A stretch of 64,000 nt of DNA from an uncultured Sutterella sp. (GCA_958347955.1 CATVXH010000009.1:10825-74824); one strand, 5' to 3'; counted from the first letter of the stretch, positions 41,210 to 51,254 are shown. Notes: a model not told the origin generated them from the sequence alone. A program made the numbers and translations.

Positions 41210-42133
41210 TTAATTGTTGCTCTTACGCAGTCTCGGATTGACAACCAGTGCTAGCAGATCCATCGCAAGGTTGGCGATAATGAGCGAGGCTCCGGTTGCC
41301 AGCACAATGAGCTGTACGACAGGAATATCGCGATTAGCGACGGATTGCACTAATAATTTACCGACACCTGGCCAAGAGAATACGTTTTCTGTAATTACCG
41401 CCCCTGCCACAAGAGTGCCGAGGAAAAATCCCATGATGGTCAAAATGGAAAGCATTGCATTGGGCAGAGCGTGCAACCAGATGATTCGACGCCTAGGTAA
41501 CCCGCGCATTTGAGCTGCCTTCACGCATGGCAGGCGCATTGCCTCAATCATGGCGCTTCGAGCGTAACGTGAAAAGATGGCGGCTTCTGATGTGGCCATT
41601 GTGATGATCGGCATGATGTAGTGCCAACCTGTTGCGTTACCGTAAGAAGGAAGCCAACCTAACCAAATCGAAAAGATAAGAAGAAGCAACACACCCATAA
41701 AGAAGTTTGGAACTGCGTAACCGAATACCGATACAAACATCATGGCTTTATCAAGATTGGTGTTGCGGTGAAGTGCGGCAATGACGCCTGCGGGAATACC
41801 AAAAAGCAAAGTTACTATGGCAGTCGGAATCATCAGGTCAAGAGTGGGCCAGAAAGCGTTTAGGAATACTTCTTTGACAGGAAGTCCCGTCAGGTAGCTT
41901 CTTCCCATGTCTAGCGTGATGAATTTTTGTAAATAAACAAGAAATTGTTCCCAAAGTGGGCGATCTAAGCCCCATTGTGCGCGAAAAGCGGCCAATGCTG
42001 TAGCGTCGGCACCATCGCCCAACATAATGCGAGCTGGGTCTCCAGTTAAATGCAATGCAAAAAAGACGCAGGCGGTAAGCAAAAACAGCGTCACCAGCGA
42101 GCGAAAAACAATACGCAAAACAAGTGCAATCAT
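41210..42133 (-). CDS. ABC transporter permease, DppB/OppB type
   Basis: A 307-residue permease with six helices. LGLDRPLWEQFL-like WGLDRPLWEQFLVYL and CVKAAQMRGLPRRRIIWLHALPNAM are the typical OppB motifs. The start codon overlaps the stop of the ATPase gene (TAATG), showing coupled translation. It forms the heterodimeric channel with the next gene product. Confidence 0.9.
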   Translation of the reverse strand: MIALVLRIVFRSLVTLFLLTACVFFALHLTGDPARIMLGDGADATALAAFRAQWGLDRPLWEQFLVYLQKFITLDMGRSYLTGLPVKEVFLNAFWPTLDLMIPTAIVTLLFGIPAGVIAALHRNTNLDKAMMFVSVFGYAVPNFFMGVLLLLIFSIWLGWLPSYGNATGWHYIMPIITMATSEAAIFSRYARSAMIEAMRLPCVKAAQMRGLPRRRIIWLHALPNAMLSILTIMGFFLGTLVAGAVITENVFSWPGVGKLLVQSVANRDIPVVQLIVLATGASLIIANLAMDLLALVVNPRLRKSNN

Positions 42134-44202
42134 TACGCTTCTCCTTCGGAAGCCTGAAGCGCGTCAAAGGCTTGTTGCTCAAAGCAGGCGCAGGCGTGAC
42201 TGTCGGACAATTTGTTCAATGTCGGTACTTCCAAGCGACAGCGAGAGCTGGCCACAGGACAACGGTTGGCAAAAACGCAACCTTTTGGACGATCAATTGG
42301 ACTGGGCATCGAACCTTTTGGATAAAAGCGAATTACACTGGCATCAGCTCCCGGTGTGCTCGCCATTAAAAGTTTCGTGTATGGATGTTTGGGGTGCTTA
42401 AAGATTTCATCCACTTCTCCCATTTCAACAATTCTGCCCAAGTACATAACGACAACTCTGTCGCAGATATAACGAACGACGTTGAGGTTGTGAGAAACAA
42501 ATAGCATTGACATGTGACTGGCGTTTCTCAGTTTGTAGAGAAGTTCAAGTACCTGCGCCTGAATAGAAACGTCCAACGAAGCAACCGGTTCATCACAAAC
42601 CAAAAGTGCCGGCTCCAGCGCTACAGCTCTAGCAATAGCAGCGCGTTGCAATTGTCCGCCCGACATGACAACTGGAAGTCGGTTCATGTGATGAGCTGGC
42701 ATGCCGACAGCCTTAAGCACAGTGGCCGCTCGATCAAGCGCGGCTTGTTTTGAGAGGTGTTTATGCACCATCAACGGTTCGGCGACTTGTTCAATGATCG
42801 GCATACGCGCGTCAAAACAACCGTACGGATCCTGGTAGATCATTTGCATTGAAGCTCGCTGAGAACGCCACAGCTTAGAGCGAGGTTCAGGTATCGGTTG
42901 ATTTTGGAAAAGAACAACACCTTGGGTAGGTTTTTGATGCCCCAACAAAAGACGGGCTAAAGTGGATTTTCCACAACCAGATTCCCCCACCAACCCTAAA
43001 ATTTCTCCATGTTCAATCTGAATTTCTATATCTTGTAAAACATCCCAAGGTTTTTTACGTCCCAAAATTCCGGAGCGTGTGTAGTAGCAATGCTTTCGAA
43101 TGTGAGCATCTACCAATGTTGGAAAGTCAGTTTGATCCATGTTCACAAGCGACTTCATCATGTCGGTGATTTGATCAAGGCCTTTATTCTGGTCGTTGTT
43201 ACTGGCTTCGTGAGCTTTGGTGCAGCGAGAGCGCCAATGAACGGTAGAGTCCACGTCACTCAAGGGATACAAATTTTGCCGGCAATCGTCGCAGACCCTC
43301 GAGCAGCGGCTTGCGAAGGGGCAGCCGTTGCCGAGTTTGTCAGGTGAAGGAATTTCGCCGGGAATTGGTTTGAGAGTTCCTTTAATGCTTTTCATATCCG
43401 GCATCGCATCCAGAAGACCCTCGGTATAAGGATGCGAGGGATTGGGAAGCACCTTTTCCACCGGTCCCTCTTCCAGAAGATAGCCCGCATACATGACGGA
43501 AACTTTATCGGCAATGTCGTGAGCCAAGTGCAAGTCGTGCGTAACGAGCAACATTGACATATTGAGTTTACGGATAGTTTCCTTTAATTCCTGCAGAAGT
43601 TCACGTTGTACAACTACGTCAAGAGCGGTGGTCGGTTCATCTGCCAGCAATAATTTAGGTGCTCCAACGAGAGCCAATGCGATCATGATGCGTTGACGCA
43701 TACCGCCCGATAATTGGTGTGCGTATGACGTCATGCGCTTTTCCGGAGCGGTGATGCCAACGGTTTTTAAAAGTTCCAGCGCAATGTCGTGCAGGTCATG
43801 CTTGCAGGTAGTTAGCACTTTTGCAGTGTTTTGACCACGATAATTCGGGTGTCGGCAGGCGATGGTTTCCATTAGCTGGTAACCGATTGTTCGCATGGGA
43901 TTTAACGCACTCATGGCGTCTTGGACAACCATGGCAATTTCGGCGCCGCGTAGTTTTCGGTATTCGCCGGGAGACAGAGTCAAGAGTTCTTGTCCCTGAA
44001 AATTAATGCTGCCATTGATACGGCAGTTATTACCGGCAAGACCTAAAATTGATCGGGCCAATACGCTTTTGCCAGAACCGGATTCACCGATAAGGGCATG
44101 AATGACACCTTGTTCAATGTCAAGATCGATACCGTGGAGCACCTCCACAGGACCGAAGGAAACATGAAGGTCTCGGATGCGGATCAAAGGATCGTGTTGC
44201 AT
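42133..44202 (-). CDS. ABC transporter ATPase with two fused nucleotide-binding domains (DppD-DppF type)
   Basis: A 689-residue protein that fuses two peptide-type ATPases. The first domain has GESGSGKS, LSGGMRQRIMIAL and LLLADEPTTALD; the second has GESGCGKST, MSGGQLQRAAIARA and LLVCDEPVASLD. Each domain ends in the oligopeptide C-terminal cysteine cluster (CPFASRCSRVCDDCRQ and CVFANRCPVASSRC), which in some members binds a 4Fe-4S cluster. It energises the permease pair encoded downstream. Confidence 0.9.
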   Translation of the reverse strand: MQHDPLIRIRDLHVSFGPVEVLHGIDLDIEQGVIHALIGESGSGKSVLARSILGLAGNNCRINGSINFQGQELLTLSPGEYRKLRGAEIAMVVQDAMSALNPMRTIGYQLMETIACRHPNYRGQNTAKVLTTCKHDLHDIALELLKTVGITAPEKRMTSYAHQLSGGMRQRIMIALALVGAPKLLLADEPTTALDVVVQRELLQELKETIRKLNMSMLLVTHDLHLAHDIADKVSVMYAGYLLEEGPVEKVLPNPSHPYTEGLLDAMPDMKSIKGTLKPIPGEIPSPDKLGNGCPFASRCSRVCDDCRQNLYPLSDVDSTVHWRSRCTKAHEASNNDQNKGLDQITDMMKSLVNMDQTDFPTLVDAHIRKHCYYTRSGILGRKKPWDVLQDIEIQIEHGEILGLVGESGCGKSTLARLLLGHQKPTQGVVLFQNQPIPEPRSKLWRSQRASMQMIYQDPYGCFDARMPIIEQVAEPLMVHKHLSKQAALDRAATVLKAVGMPAHHMNRLPVVMSGGQLQRAAIARAVALEPALLVCDEPVASLDVSIQAQVLELLYKLRNASHMSMLFVSHNLNVVRYICDRVVVMYLGRIVEMGEVDEIFKHPKHPYTKLLMASTPGADASVIRFYPKGSMPSPIDRPKGCVFANRCPVASSRCRLEVPTLNKLSDSHACACFEQQAFDALQASEGEA

Positions 44203-44223
44203 GAGATTATCTGAAATACGAAA

Positions 44224-44256
44224 CCCGCCTCTTCATCCCAACGGATAAGAGGCGGG
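44224..44256 (-). terminator. Hairpin between binding-protein and ATPase genes
   Basis: CCCGCCTCTT and AAGAGGCGGG form a perfect 10-bp stem with a 13-base loop. On the minus strand TTTCGTATTTC follows, a weak T-run. It probably stabilises or partly terminates the binding-protein mRNA and lowers expression of the later genes. Confidence 0.55.
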
Positions 44257-44270
44257 AAATTTAGTGGAAA

Positions 44271-45824
44271 TTATTTGAACGAGAGATTGTCAGCGTTCAA
44301 ATATAGGCGTCCCTCGGTGCCCGGGGCCCATTGCACGTTCTTTTGTTTACCGTAAATCATTGGTAAAGCATAAAGCGGGCATGCTTGGGGGTCATTGGCA
44401 AAGGCTTGAAGCATCTTCATCCAGGCAGCTTTGCGTTCGGCTGCGTCAATCGAAGTCTCCAAAATCTTGCCGTTTTCCGCGAAAATTTTATATTCTGCGC
44501 TTGTCGTGGTGAGGAAACCCATCGTATCCCAGGAAGTGCCGGGTTTCATGCGGCGCCACAACTGAGAAGCGGGATCCGGGAAATAAGCAGAGAAGCTGGC
44601 ATTGTTGATCATGCGGTCAGGACCAGCGTTTTCAACTTGAGTCCAGTTTTCTTTTACTTGAATTTCAACGTTCAAGCCAACCGCTTTCAACATAGAGGCG
44701 ATCGCTTGAGAAACTGTCATTTCAAGGGTGTAGTAACCAGCCTGAATACGCCAGACGATTGGCTCACCCTTGTAACCAGACGCTTTGATCAAAGCTTTGG
44801 CCTTTTCAGGATCATAAAGTTTTTTGTTTAGCTCAGGAATATAGAGGTCGCCGAAAGTCTTGGATTGGAAGCTGTCAGCCGTATTTGTTTTACCTGCGAA
44901 AAGGGCATTGACCAAAAGCTCACGATCGATGGCGTGAAGAATGGCTTGACGCAATTCTTTGCTTTGCATGACTTTTGAAGAGCGAGAGTCAAAGACTAAA
45001 CCGTAAATATTGTCAATCGGTCCGCCTACGACATCGACCTTACCGTCAGAAGATAAAGGTTTGATTTGATCAGGAGGCACCTCAGTGATGAGATCAAACT
45101 CTCCGGAGCGAAGGCCGGCAACACGAGCGGATAATTCAGGCACTTCCACAAAACTTAATTTGGCAGCAGGGGCCTTCTTATTCCAATAACCGTCAAAGCG
45201 AACGAGGTCTAAACGGTTACCTGTCTTAAAGGAATCAATTTGATAAGGACCTGTGCCGATGGGGTGCTTAACCCAATTTTCCCAAGAACCGGCTTTCTTG
45301 AATCCGTCCTCGGAAATGATTTCAGACATACGGGCTGAGAATCGACGTTCAATTAAGGGGTCGGCTGACTTCATCGTCACACGAACGGTATAGTCATCAA
45401 TCTTCTTCACTTCTTTGAGTCCGCCCAGGAATTCCCAAGCAGCGGGGCGCCCCGGGGCCTTTTCACCGGAGAAACGGACAGGGCCGAAACTAAAGACGAC
45501 GTCATCGGCAGTGAAATCTGTGCCATCGTGAAACTTCACGCCCTTGCGTAATTTGAATTCTACGGTTTCAGGAGAAATGCGTTTCCAAGATTCCGCAAGA
45601 CCCGGCTTCATTTCGCCGGTGTGGGTGTCGGCGTAAATCAATGTTTCGTAAATAGACGGTAATACACGATCAATGGCATTGTTGTTGACGCCTTGCGGTT
45701 CAACTGTAGGTGGCAATTGTTGCACAGCGACCACCATGTGTTCAGCGCTTGCGAACGCGGCCTGGGACAAAATACCACAGGAAATCATTACAGAGGCAAG
45801 AAGTGTTTGACGAAACACGGTCAT
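44271..45824 (-). CDS. Peptide-type (family 5) periplasmic binding protein
   Basis: A 517-residue binding protein with a signal peptide (MTVFRQTLLASVMISCGILSQAAFAS). The body has the family 5 pattern: IYETLIYADTHTGEMKPGLAESW....PETVEFKLRKGVKFHDGTDFTADDVVFS and HPIGTGPYQ. Family 5 proteins bind peptides, nickel, opines and other compounds. I chose the ATG at 45824 with GGAG six bases upstream. It heads the operon through the transporter, phosphodiesterase and serB genes. Confidence 0.88.
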   Translation of the reverse strand: MTVFRQTLLASVMISCGILSQAAFASAEHMVVAVQQLPPTVEPQGVNNNAIDRVLPSIYETLIYADTHTGEMKPGLAESWKRISPETVEFKLRKGVKFHDGTDFTADDVVFSFGPVRFSGEKAPGRPAAWEFLGGLKEVKKIDDYTVRVTMKSADPLIERRFSARMSEIISEDGFKKAGSWENWVKHPIGTGPYQIDSFKTGNRLDLVRFDGYWNKKAPAAKLSFVEVPELSARVAGLRSGEFDLITEVPPDQIKPLSSDGKVDVVGGPIDNIYGLVFDSRSSKVMQSKELRQAILHAIDRELLVNALFAGKTNTADSFQSKTFGDLYIPELNKKLYDPEKAKALIKASGYKGEPIVWRIQAGYYTLEMTVSQAIASMLKAVGLNVEIQVKENWTQVENAGPDRMINNASFSAYFPDPASQLWRRMKPGTSWDTMGFLTTTSAEYKIFAENGKILETSIDAAERKAAWMKMLQAFANDPQACPLYALPMIYGKQKNVQWAPGTEGRLYLNADNLSFK

Positions 45825-45978
45825 GAAATACTCCATCACAAGTCAGAGGACTAAATCCGGTTTTTACAAAACTAACCGGAACAAAATAACGGACAGCTAT
45901 CTTGGGAGAGTATTTTGATGGGAGAATGTGTCAGTTTTGCGATAGAAAAATGACGATTTGATGACAGAAAGGCAAGAT

Positions 45979-46797
45979 TTACTTTAAAGAAGCGGATGTG
46001 ATGCGATCATTGCCGCCTAAATCTTTTAGTGTTTGTATTGACTCCCAGCAGCCTTGTTTTTCAAAAAGTTTCTGAACAGATAAACCTTGATCCCAACCGT
46101 GTTCAAGTACGAGCCGTCCCCTTTCATTCAAGAAAGTCGGGGCGTGCAAAATGAGGTGTTCAAGATTTTGTAAGCCGTCAAAGTTATCTGTAAGGGCTCC
46201 AATGGGTTCAAAAGTTAGATTTTTCAGGTGCTCATCATCGTGGCGGATGTATGGCGGATTACTGACGATGATGTCAAATGAGAGATCTTTAGGGATTGCT
46301 TGGAACCAATCGCCAAGATAAAAATCAACATCGGCATTGAGAAGTTTGGCATTCTGAGCAGCGATGGCAAGCGCGTTTGCACTAAGGTCAGATGCACTCA
46401 CTTTGAAGAGAGGATTTTCGAGAGCCAACGTTATAGCGATGCATCCAGAACCGGTTCCCATGTCCAGCAAAGTGAAAGATTTATTTTTTGGGTAACAGTT
46501 CAGCACAAACTCAATAAGAGTTTCGGTATCTGGGCGTGGAATGAGCACATCAGGGCTAACTTTGAAAGGCCTTCCGAAAAATTCCTGTTGTCCGCGGATG
46601 TAAGGAATGGGAATGCCAGCGGCTCGCTGTTCGACACAATGTTGGTAATTTCGCCAAACGGACGGTGAAATCGCGTCTCGGTCATGAGTGATGAGGTAAG
46701 TTCTGCCGACACCCAGACAATGTGCAAGTAAAAGCTTTGCCTCGAAGCGATCTATAAGCTGTGAGGCTTGATCAATGGATTGCCTGATTGTCGGCAT
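45979..46797 (-). CDS. prmC: Release-factor glutamine methyltransferase
   Basis: A 272-residue SAM-dependent methyltransferase. Motif I is LLDMGTGSGCIAITLAL and the catalytic motif is VSNPPYI. It methylates the glutamine of the GGQ motif of release factors RF1 and RF2. It lies five bases behind prfA, its substrate gene, the normal arrangement. The N-terminal helical domain (RPDTETLIEFV for substrate binding) is intact. Confidence 0.95.
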   Translation of the reverse strand: MPTIRQSIDQASQLIDRFEAKLLLAHCLGVGRTYLITHDRDAISPSVWRNYQHCVEQRAAGIPIPYIRGQQEFFGRPFKVSPDVLIPRPDTETLIEFVLNCYPKNKSFTLLDMGTGSGCIAITLALENPLFKVSASDLSANALAIAAQNAKLLNADVDFYLGDWFQAIPKDLSFDIIVSNPPYIRHDDEHLKNLTFEPIGALTDNFDGLQNLEHLILHAPTFLNERGRLVLEHGWDQGLSVQKLFEKQGCWESIQTLKDLGGNDRITSASLK

Positions 46798-46802
46798 CGT
46801 GC

Positions 46803-47879
46803 CTATTCACCTAAATTAGCTAATTGTTCAATTTGGTGCTCTGTGGTGAGCGCAGTAATGATTTCCTCCAGGTCACCGTCCATGATGAAATCAAGCTTAT
46901 AGAGCGTGAGATTGATGCGGTGATCAGTTACACGGCCCTGGGGGTAGTTATAGGTGCGGATGCGTTCGCTGCGATCGCCGGAGCCGACAAGACTTTTACG
47001 GGTGCTGGCTTCCTGAGCCTGTTGTTTTGCAATTTCGTTGGCAGTGATACGAGAAATCAACACGCTCATGGCACGGGCTTTGTTTTCATGCTGACTGCGC
47101 TCGTCTTGGCACTCTACAACAGTGCCGGTCGGAATGTGTGTAATACGGACGGCGGAATTGGTTTTTTGAACGTGCTGACCTCCCGCACCGGAGGCGCGAT
47201 ACACGTCAATACGAAGATCCGCAGGATTGATTTCAATCTCGCCGATTTCATCCAATTCCGGCAATACCGCTACCGTACAAGCCGAGGTATGAACACGGCC
47301 CTGACTTTCGGTTTCCGGGACGCGCTGGACACGATGGCCGCCACTTTCAAACTTCAGCTTAGAATAAGCCCCTTCACCGATGATGCGAACAATGACTTCT
47401 TTGTAACCGCCCAAATCACTTTCAGAGGCGGAGACGATCTCTGTGCTCCAGCCCTGACGCTCTGCGTATCGAGTGTACATTCTCAGAAGATCGCCGGCAA
47501 AAAGCGCAGATTCATCGCCGCCAGTTCCAGCGCGAATTTCCAAGTATATGTTTCTGCTGTCGTTAGGATCGCGCGGCAATAGCATGATCTGTAAATCTTT
47601 TTCCAGTGTCAGAAGACGCTCTTTGCCATTGTCGATTTCCTCTTGGGCAAAATCGGCGGATTCCGGATCTTGCAGCATTTCACGAGCTGCCTCTATGTCG
47701 GCTTCCGTTGACTCATATTCCTTGAGTTTTATGACAACCGGTTCGATTTCCGCACGTTCGCGCGAAAGATCACGAAAGCGATTCATGTCGTTGGTGGCCT
47801 CGGGCGAAGCCAACATGGCATCGATTTCTTCCAGGCGTCGGGCAATTTGTTTAAGTTTGCTGCGCATCGACTCTTTCAC
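46803..47879 (-). CDS. prfA: Peptide chain release factor 1
   Basis: A 358-residue release factor reading UAA and UAG. The GGQ motif lies in ASGAGGQHVQKTNSAVRITHIPTG, and the codon-recognition PxT-type tripeptide region lies in VQRVPETESQGRVHTSA (PET). LRIDVYR and DHRINLTLY are typical as well. The start is GTG at 47879, preceded by AGGAG at good distance, and gives the usual family length; an ATG 12 bases later is less likely. hemA lies upstream on the same strand, followed by prmC downstream. Confidence 0.96.
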   Translation of the reverse strand: MKESMRSKLKQIARRLEEIDAMLASPEATNDMNRFRDLSRERAEIEPVVIKLKEYESTEADIEAAREMLQDPESADFAQEEIDNGKERLLTLEKDLQIMLLPRDPNDSRNIYLEIRAGTGGDESALFAGDLLRMYTRYAERQGWSTEIVSASESDLGGYKEVIVRIIGEGAYSKLKFESGGHRVQRVPETESQGRVHTSACTVAVLPELDEIGEIEINPADLRIDVYRASGAGGQHVQKTNSAVRITHIPTGTVVECQDERSQHENKARAMSVLISRITANEIAKQQAQEASTRKSLVGSGDRSERIRTYNYPQGRVTDHRINLTLYKLDFIMDGDLEEIITALTTEHQIEQLANLGE

Positions 47880-47976
47880 GGTGAGTCTCCTAAATTCAAT
47901 TCAATACGAGAAATAAAACAACGAGTTGGAGCAATATTAAGCAAACTTGCTCCGTGGGGCAAAAGATGCTTCGACG

Positions 47977-49266
47977 CTAACGTTTGCGTTCCAGATAAAA
48001 GCGTTTGAAGCAGCTTTCAAGATGCTGCCGTTCGGCGGCAGTCAAGTGTTCGGTATCTTTGAGCAACGTAAGATTGTCGTGGATCAGTTTACGGGTAATG
48101 TCGTGTGCCATGCGTTCAAGGACTTGCTGTACGTCATCACCGTTTTGAATGCCGTGTTTGGCCCGCTCAATGCAGGCAGTCGACAAATCCGTTGCCCGCT
48201 CAATCATCATTTCAATGGTGGGAACGCAGTTGCGCCATTGAAGCCAGTCGGAAAAAAGCGCGACATGTTTCTTAATGATGTGACGGCTTTCTTCCACAGC
48301 GGCCAAACGCTCGGCCTTGCCGCTTTGGACCACTTTGCCCAAATCATCAACCGTATAGACATAGACGTCATCGAGTTGAGCAACTTCTTCTTCCACATCC
48401 CGGGGAACCGCTAAATCAACGATGAAAATGGGCTTGTGGTGGCGTTCTCGAATCGCTCTTTCAATCATTCCCAAGCCAATAATAGGCAGAGCGCTCGCCG
48501 TGCAGGAAACGATGATGTCGAAGTTGGCAATTTTTTGGGGCAAATCTGCCAATTTCATGCTTTTCGCATTGAAACGGGCGGCAAGCGCCTGACCTCGCTC
48601 AATCGAGCGATTGGCGATAGTCATCGATCTCGGATCTTGACCGTTGAAGTGTGCAGCACACAGTTCGATCATTTCACCGGCGCCGACAAACAAAACATTT
48701 AAGTCATGCAGTTCACCGAACAGGCGGTTGGCAAGACGAACCGCTGCAGCAGACATCGAAACAGTATGAGCGCCGATCTCTGTGGCAGTACGAACTTCTT
48801 TGGCAACGGTAAACGTACGTTGAAACAACGTGTTGAGCATCAACCCCAGACCGTGAGCCTTGCGAGCGGTTTTTTCCGCTTTTTTCATTTGGCCGACGAT
48901 TTGTGTTTCACCTAAAACCATTGAGTCCAAGCCGCTGGCAACGCTGAATGCGTGTTCTACCACTTCCAGATCTGTGAGCGCATAGGTGTGCGGAGTCAGT
49001 TCGGACAATGACAGTTTCTTTTCTTCGGCAAGAAAGGCTTCGAGTGCGCCGATGGCAAGATCCGGATCTTCGGCAGCGCAATAAAGCTCCGTGCGATTGC
49101 ACGTGGACAAAATCAGCGCTTCGGTTACACAACCGGACTCTTCACCCGCCAGGCGTGACAAGACCCTGCCGATTGTTTCGGCAGTTTCTTCGGGACCGAA
49201 TGCCACTCGCTCGCGGATAGCAAGCGGTGCGGTCGTGTGGTTTAAACCCAGAGCCAATAAATGCAT
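47977..49266 (-). CDS. hemA: Glutamyl-tRNA reductase
   Basis: A 429-residue enzyme that reduces glutamyl-tRNA to glutamate-1-semialdehyde, the first step of C5-pathway heme synthesis. It starts MHLLALGLNHTTAPLAIRERV, and the active-site cysteine is in ILSTCNRTELY. The catalytic-domain segment SGLDSMVLGETQI.GQ, the NADPH domain with VGAGEMIELCAAHF, and the C-terminal dimerisation helices are all visible. The hemA-prfA-prmC order is conserved in proteobacteria. No ribosome binding site is obvious. Confidence 0.96.
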   Translation of the reverse strand: MHLLALGLNHTTAPLAIRERVAFGPEETAETIGRVLSRLAGEESGCVTEALILSTCNRTELYCAAEDPDLAIGALEAFLAEEKKLSLSELTPHTYALTDLEVVEHAFSVASGLDSMVLGETQIVGQMKKAEKTARKAHGLGLMLNTLFQRTFTVAKEVRTATEIGAHTVSMSAAAVRLANRLFGELHDLNVLFVGAGEMIELCAAHFNGQDPRSMTIANRSIERGQALAARFNAKSMKLADLPQKIANFDIIVSCTASALPIIGLGMIERAIRERHHKPIFIVDLAVPRDVEEEVAQLDDVYVYTVDDLGKVVQSGKAERLAAVEESRHIIKKHVALFSDWLQWRNCVPTIEMMIERATDLSTACIERAKHGIQNGDDVQQVLERMAHDITRKLIHDNLTLLKDTEHLTAAERQHLESCFKRFYLERKR

Positions 49267-49344
49267 AAAAAAGAAAAAGGGAAAAACTTTCCCTAAAATC
49301 CAAACAGATGCGTAAGTTTATAGCTTAACGATTAAATTTTCCTT

Positions 49345-49827
49345 ATGAATTCAAGCTTGCCGCTTATTCCCACCGATGAAGACAAAATCCGAGCGGCAGC
49401 ATGGCGCGCCCGGCGTCATGTTGATCGTCAGGCACTCATGAGTGCCGGGGCGACATTTGTGCCCATCCCCGGCGTGGACATGTTGGTTGACGTGTCTGTC
49501 ATGATCAAAATGATTGATCGTATTAACCAAGAGTTTGGTCTGACGCCCGAGCAAATCGAAAGATTACCCAGCCAAAAAAGGATTTTGGCTTATCAGGCTA
49601 TCAGTTGGGCGGGAACTGTTCTGGCCGGTAAGGTGATCACTGCTCAATTAGCCATATCGGTACTAAAGACAGTGGGCATTAAATTGGGCAGCAAGCAGGC
49701 GGCTCGTTGGGTGCCTATTGTCGGGCAGGTCAGTGCTGCCGCGTTGGGGTTTACCGCCTTACGATACTTGGGGCGAGAACATATCAAAGATTGCGAGAAA
49801 ATTGCCCGCGAAGTTATTTTGCGCTAA
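49345..49827 (+). CDS. DUF697-like small membrane-associated protein
   Basis: A 160-residue protein. The segment GATFVPIPGVDMLVDVSVMIKMIDRINQEFGLTPEQ resembles the DUF697/YcjF-type domain that often follows GTPase domains, but no GTPase part is present. Two hydrophobic stretches (LAYQAISWAGTVLAGKVITAQLAIS and WVPIVGQVSAAALGFTALRYLG) could associate with the membrane. The function is unknown. It is divergent from hemA across about 80 bases and lacks a clear ribosome binding site. Confidence 0.6.
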   Translation: MNSSLPLIPTDEDKIRAAAWRARRHVDRQALMSAGATFVPIPGVDMLVDVSVMIKMIDRINQEFGLTPEQIERLPSQKRILAYQAISWAGTVLAGKVITAQLAISVLKTVGIKLGSKQAARWVPIVGQVSAAALGFTALRYLGREHIKDCEKIAREVILR

Positions 49828-49952
49828 AATGTTTCGAATACGCCTCGCCATCAGTAAGAAAACGATTCTCTTTTAACAAGGAGTTGCTCTTTCAATGGTT
49901 CTGCGAGGAAAATATCGACAGGTTTTTTATTTTGTTTGCCGAGGAGAAAAAC

Positions 49953-51221
49953 ATGCCTAAAGAACTTCCCGTTTTAAATGAAGCGGTTTTGGCACAAGTC
50001 CAAAAAATTGCCGGTTTGGAAAAGGTTCAGAAAGCATTGCAAATTGCCAAACGCGATGTTCAGCGGGCTATGGATGAACAGGTAGAGCTTTGTGAGATTC
50101 CTGCTCCGACCTTTATGGAGGAAAAACGCGCTCAGTCGGTTATGCAGCGTATGAAGGACTATGGTCTAACTGACGTAAAAATGGATGAAATCGGCAATGT
50201 CATCGGTGTTCGTAAGGGCATGGTTGAAGGCGGTCCGATTTTGGTCTTGGGTGCTCATATGGACTCCGTTTTCCCGATCGAAACGGATGTGACGGTGAAA
50301 AAAGACGGTATCCGTTATTCAGCGCCCGGAATAGGAGACAACTGTTCCGGTCTGCGTGCGATTTTGCAGGTCTTAAGGGGGTTGGAAGAGGCCGATATTC
50401 AAACGAAAGGGGATATCTGGTTTGTCGGTACAGTCGGTGAAGAAGGCAACGGCGACATTCGCGGCTCCAAGCATTTGGTGAAAAACAATAAGATTGACGG
50501 CTTTATTGCCGTGGACTCAACCGACGTGGGTCGTGTGCTTTACGGTGCAACGGGTTCTCACCGTTGGCGCGTGAGCATTGACGGTTTGGGCGGCCACAGC
50601 TTTGCCGAGTACGGCAAGACGCCGAGTGCCATTCACGCCATGGCCCGCGCAATTGAGAAGTTCGCAGACCTTCGCCCCGCTGCTGACCCCAAGACGACTT
50701 GGACTGTCGGTACGATTAAGGGCGGTACAACGGTCAATTCCATCGCTGCGCACTGTGAAGTTGAAATTGATATGAGAAGTTTTGACAACAAGTGTTTGCT
50801 TGCCTTGGAAGCCGAAATTTTGTCGAAATTCGATGAAGCTGTCGCCGAAGAAAATGCCTCTTGGGATATTTCCGATCAGGAACGCTTGCTTAAAGTCACC
50901 AAGACCGCAATCGGCGACCGTCCTGCCGGTACGCGCCCGCACGATTGCCCGGTTTTACAAGTTGCCCGCAGTGCTCAGAAGGTGCTGGGTATCGAATTGA
51001 CTCAATACGTTCGTTCATCGACTGATGCGAATGCCCCTATGAGTGAAAATATTCCCTCCACCTGCCTGTGTTCCGGCGGTCACGCGGAAAATGCTCACAA
51101 TGTCAAAGAATTCTTTGAAATGATTGACACTTATCTCGGACCTCAGTTAATTACTTTGGCTGCTTTGAGTTTGGTGGGCATCGAAGATGAAGAGCCGCTG
51201 TTGCCGAAAAAACAATATTGA
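49953..51221 (+). CDS. M20-family metallopeptidase
   Basis: A 422-residue zinc peptidase of the M20 group. Ligands are seen in LGAHMDSVFP, GIGDNCSGLRAIL (bridging aspartate), GTVGEEGNGDIRGSKHL and the C-terminal CLCSGGHAENAHN. The pattern is closer to peptidase T/DapE-like enzymes than to the two amidohydrolases at 34-36 kb. I chose the ATG at 49953 with GAGGAG upstream; the frame stays open 82 codons further up without family match. The exact peptide substrate is unknown. Confidence 0.84.
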   Translation: MPKELPVLNEAVLAQVQKIAGLEKVQKALQIAKRDVQRAMDEQVELCEIPAPTFMEEKRAQSVMQRMKDYGLTDVKMDEIGNVIGVRKGMVEGGPILVLGAHMDSVFPIETDVTVKKDGIRYSAPGIGDNCSGLRAILQVLRGLEEADIQTKGDIWFVGTVGEEGNGDIRGSKHLVKNNKIDGFIAVDSTDVGRVLYGATGSHRWRVSIDGLGGHSFAEYGKTPSAIHAMARAIEKFADLRPAADPKTTWTVGTIKGGTTVNSIAAHCEVEIDMRSFDNKCLLALEAEILSKFDEAVAEENASWDISDQERLLKVTKTAIGDRPAGTRPHDCPVLQVARSAQKVLGIELTQYVRSSTDANAPMSENIPSTCLCSGGHAENAHNVKEFFEMIDTYLGPQLITLAALSLVGIEDEEPLLPKKQY

Positions 51222-51254
51222 TCGGGCAGATTGGGTCAATAATGTTTGAGGATA

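Noticed and set aside
49707..49952. N-terminal extension of the M20 peptidase by 82 residues
   Set aside because: It overlaps the DUF697-like gene and has no similarity to the family, while ATG 49953 has a strong GAGGAG site.
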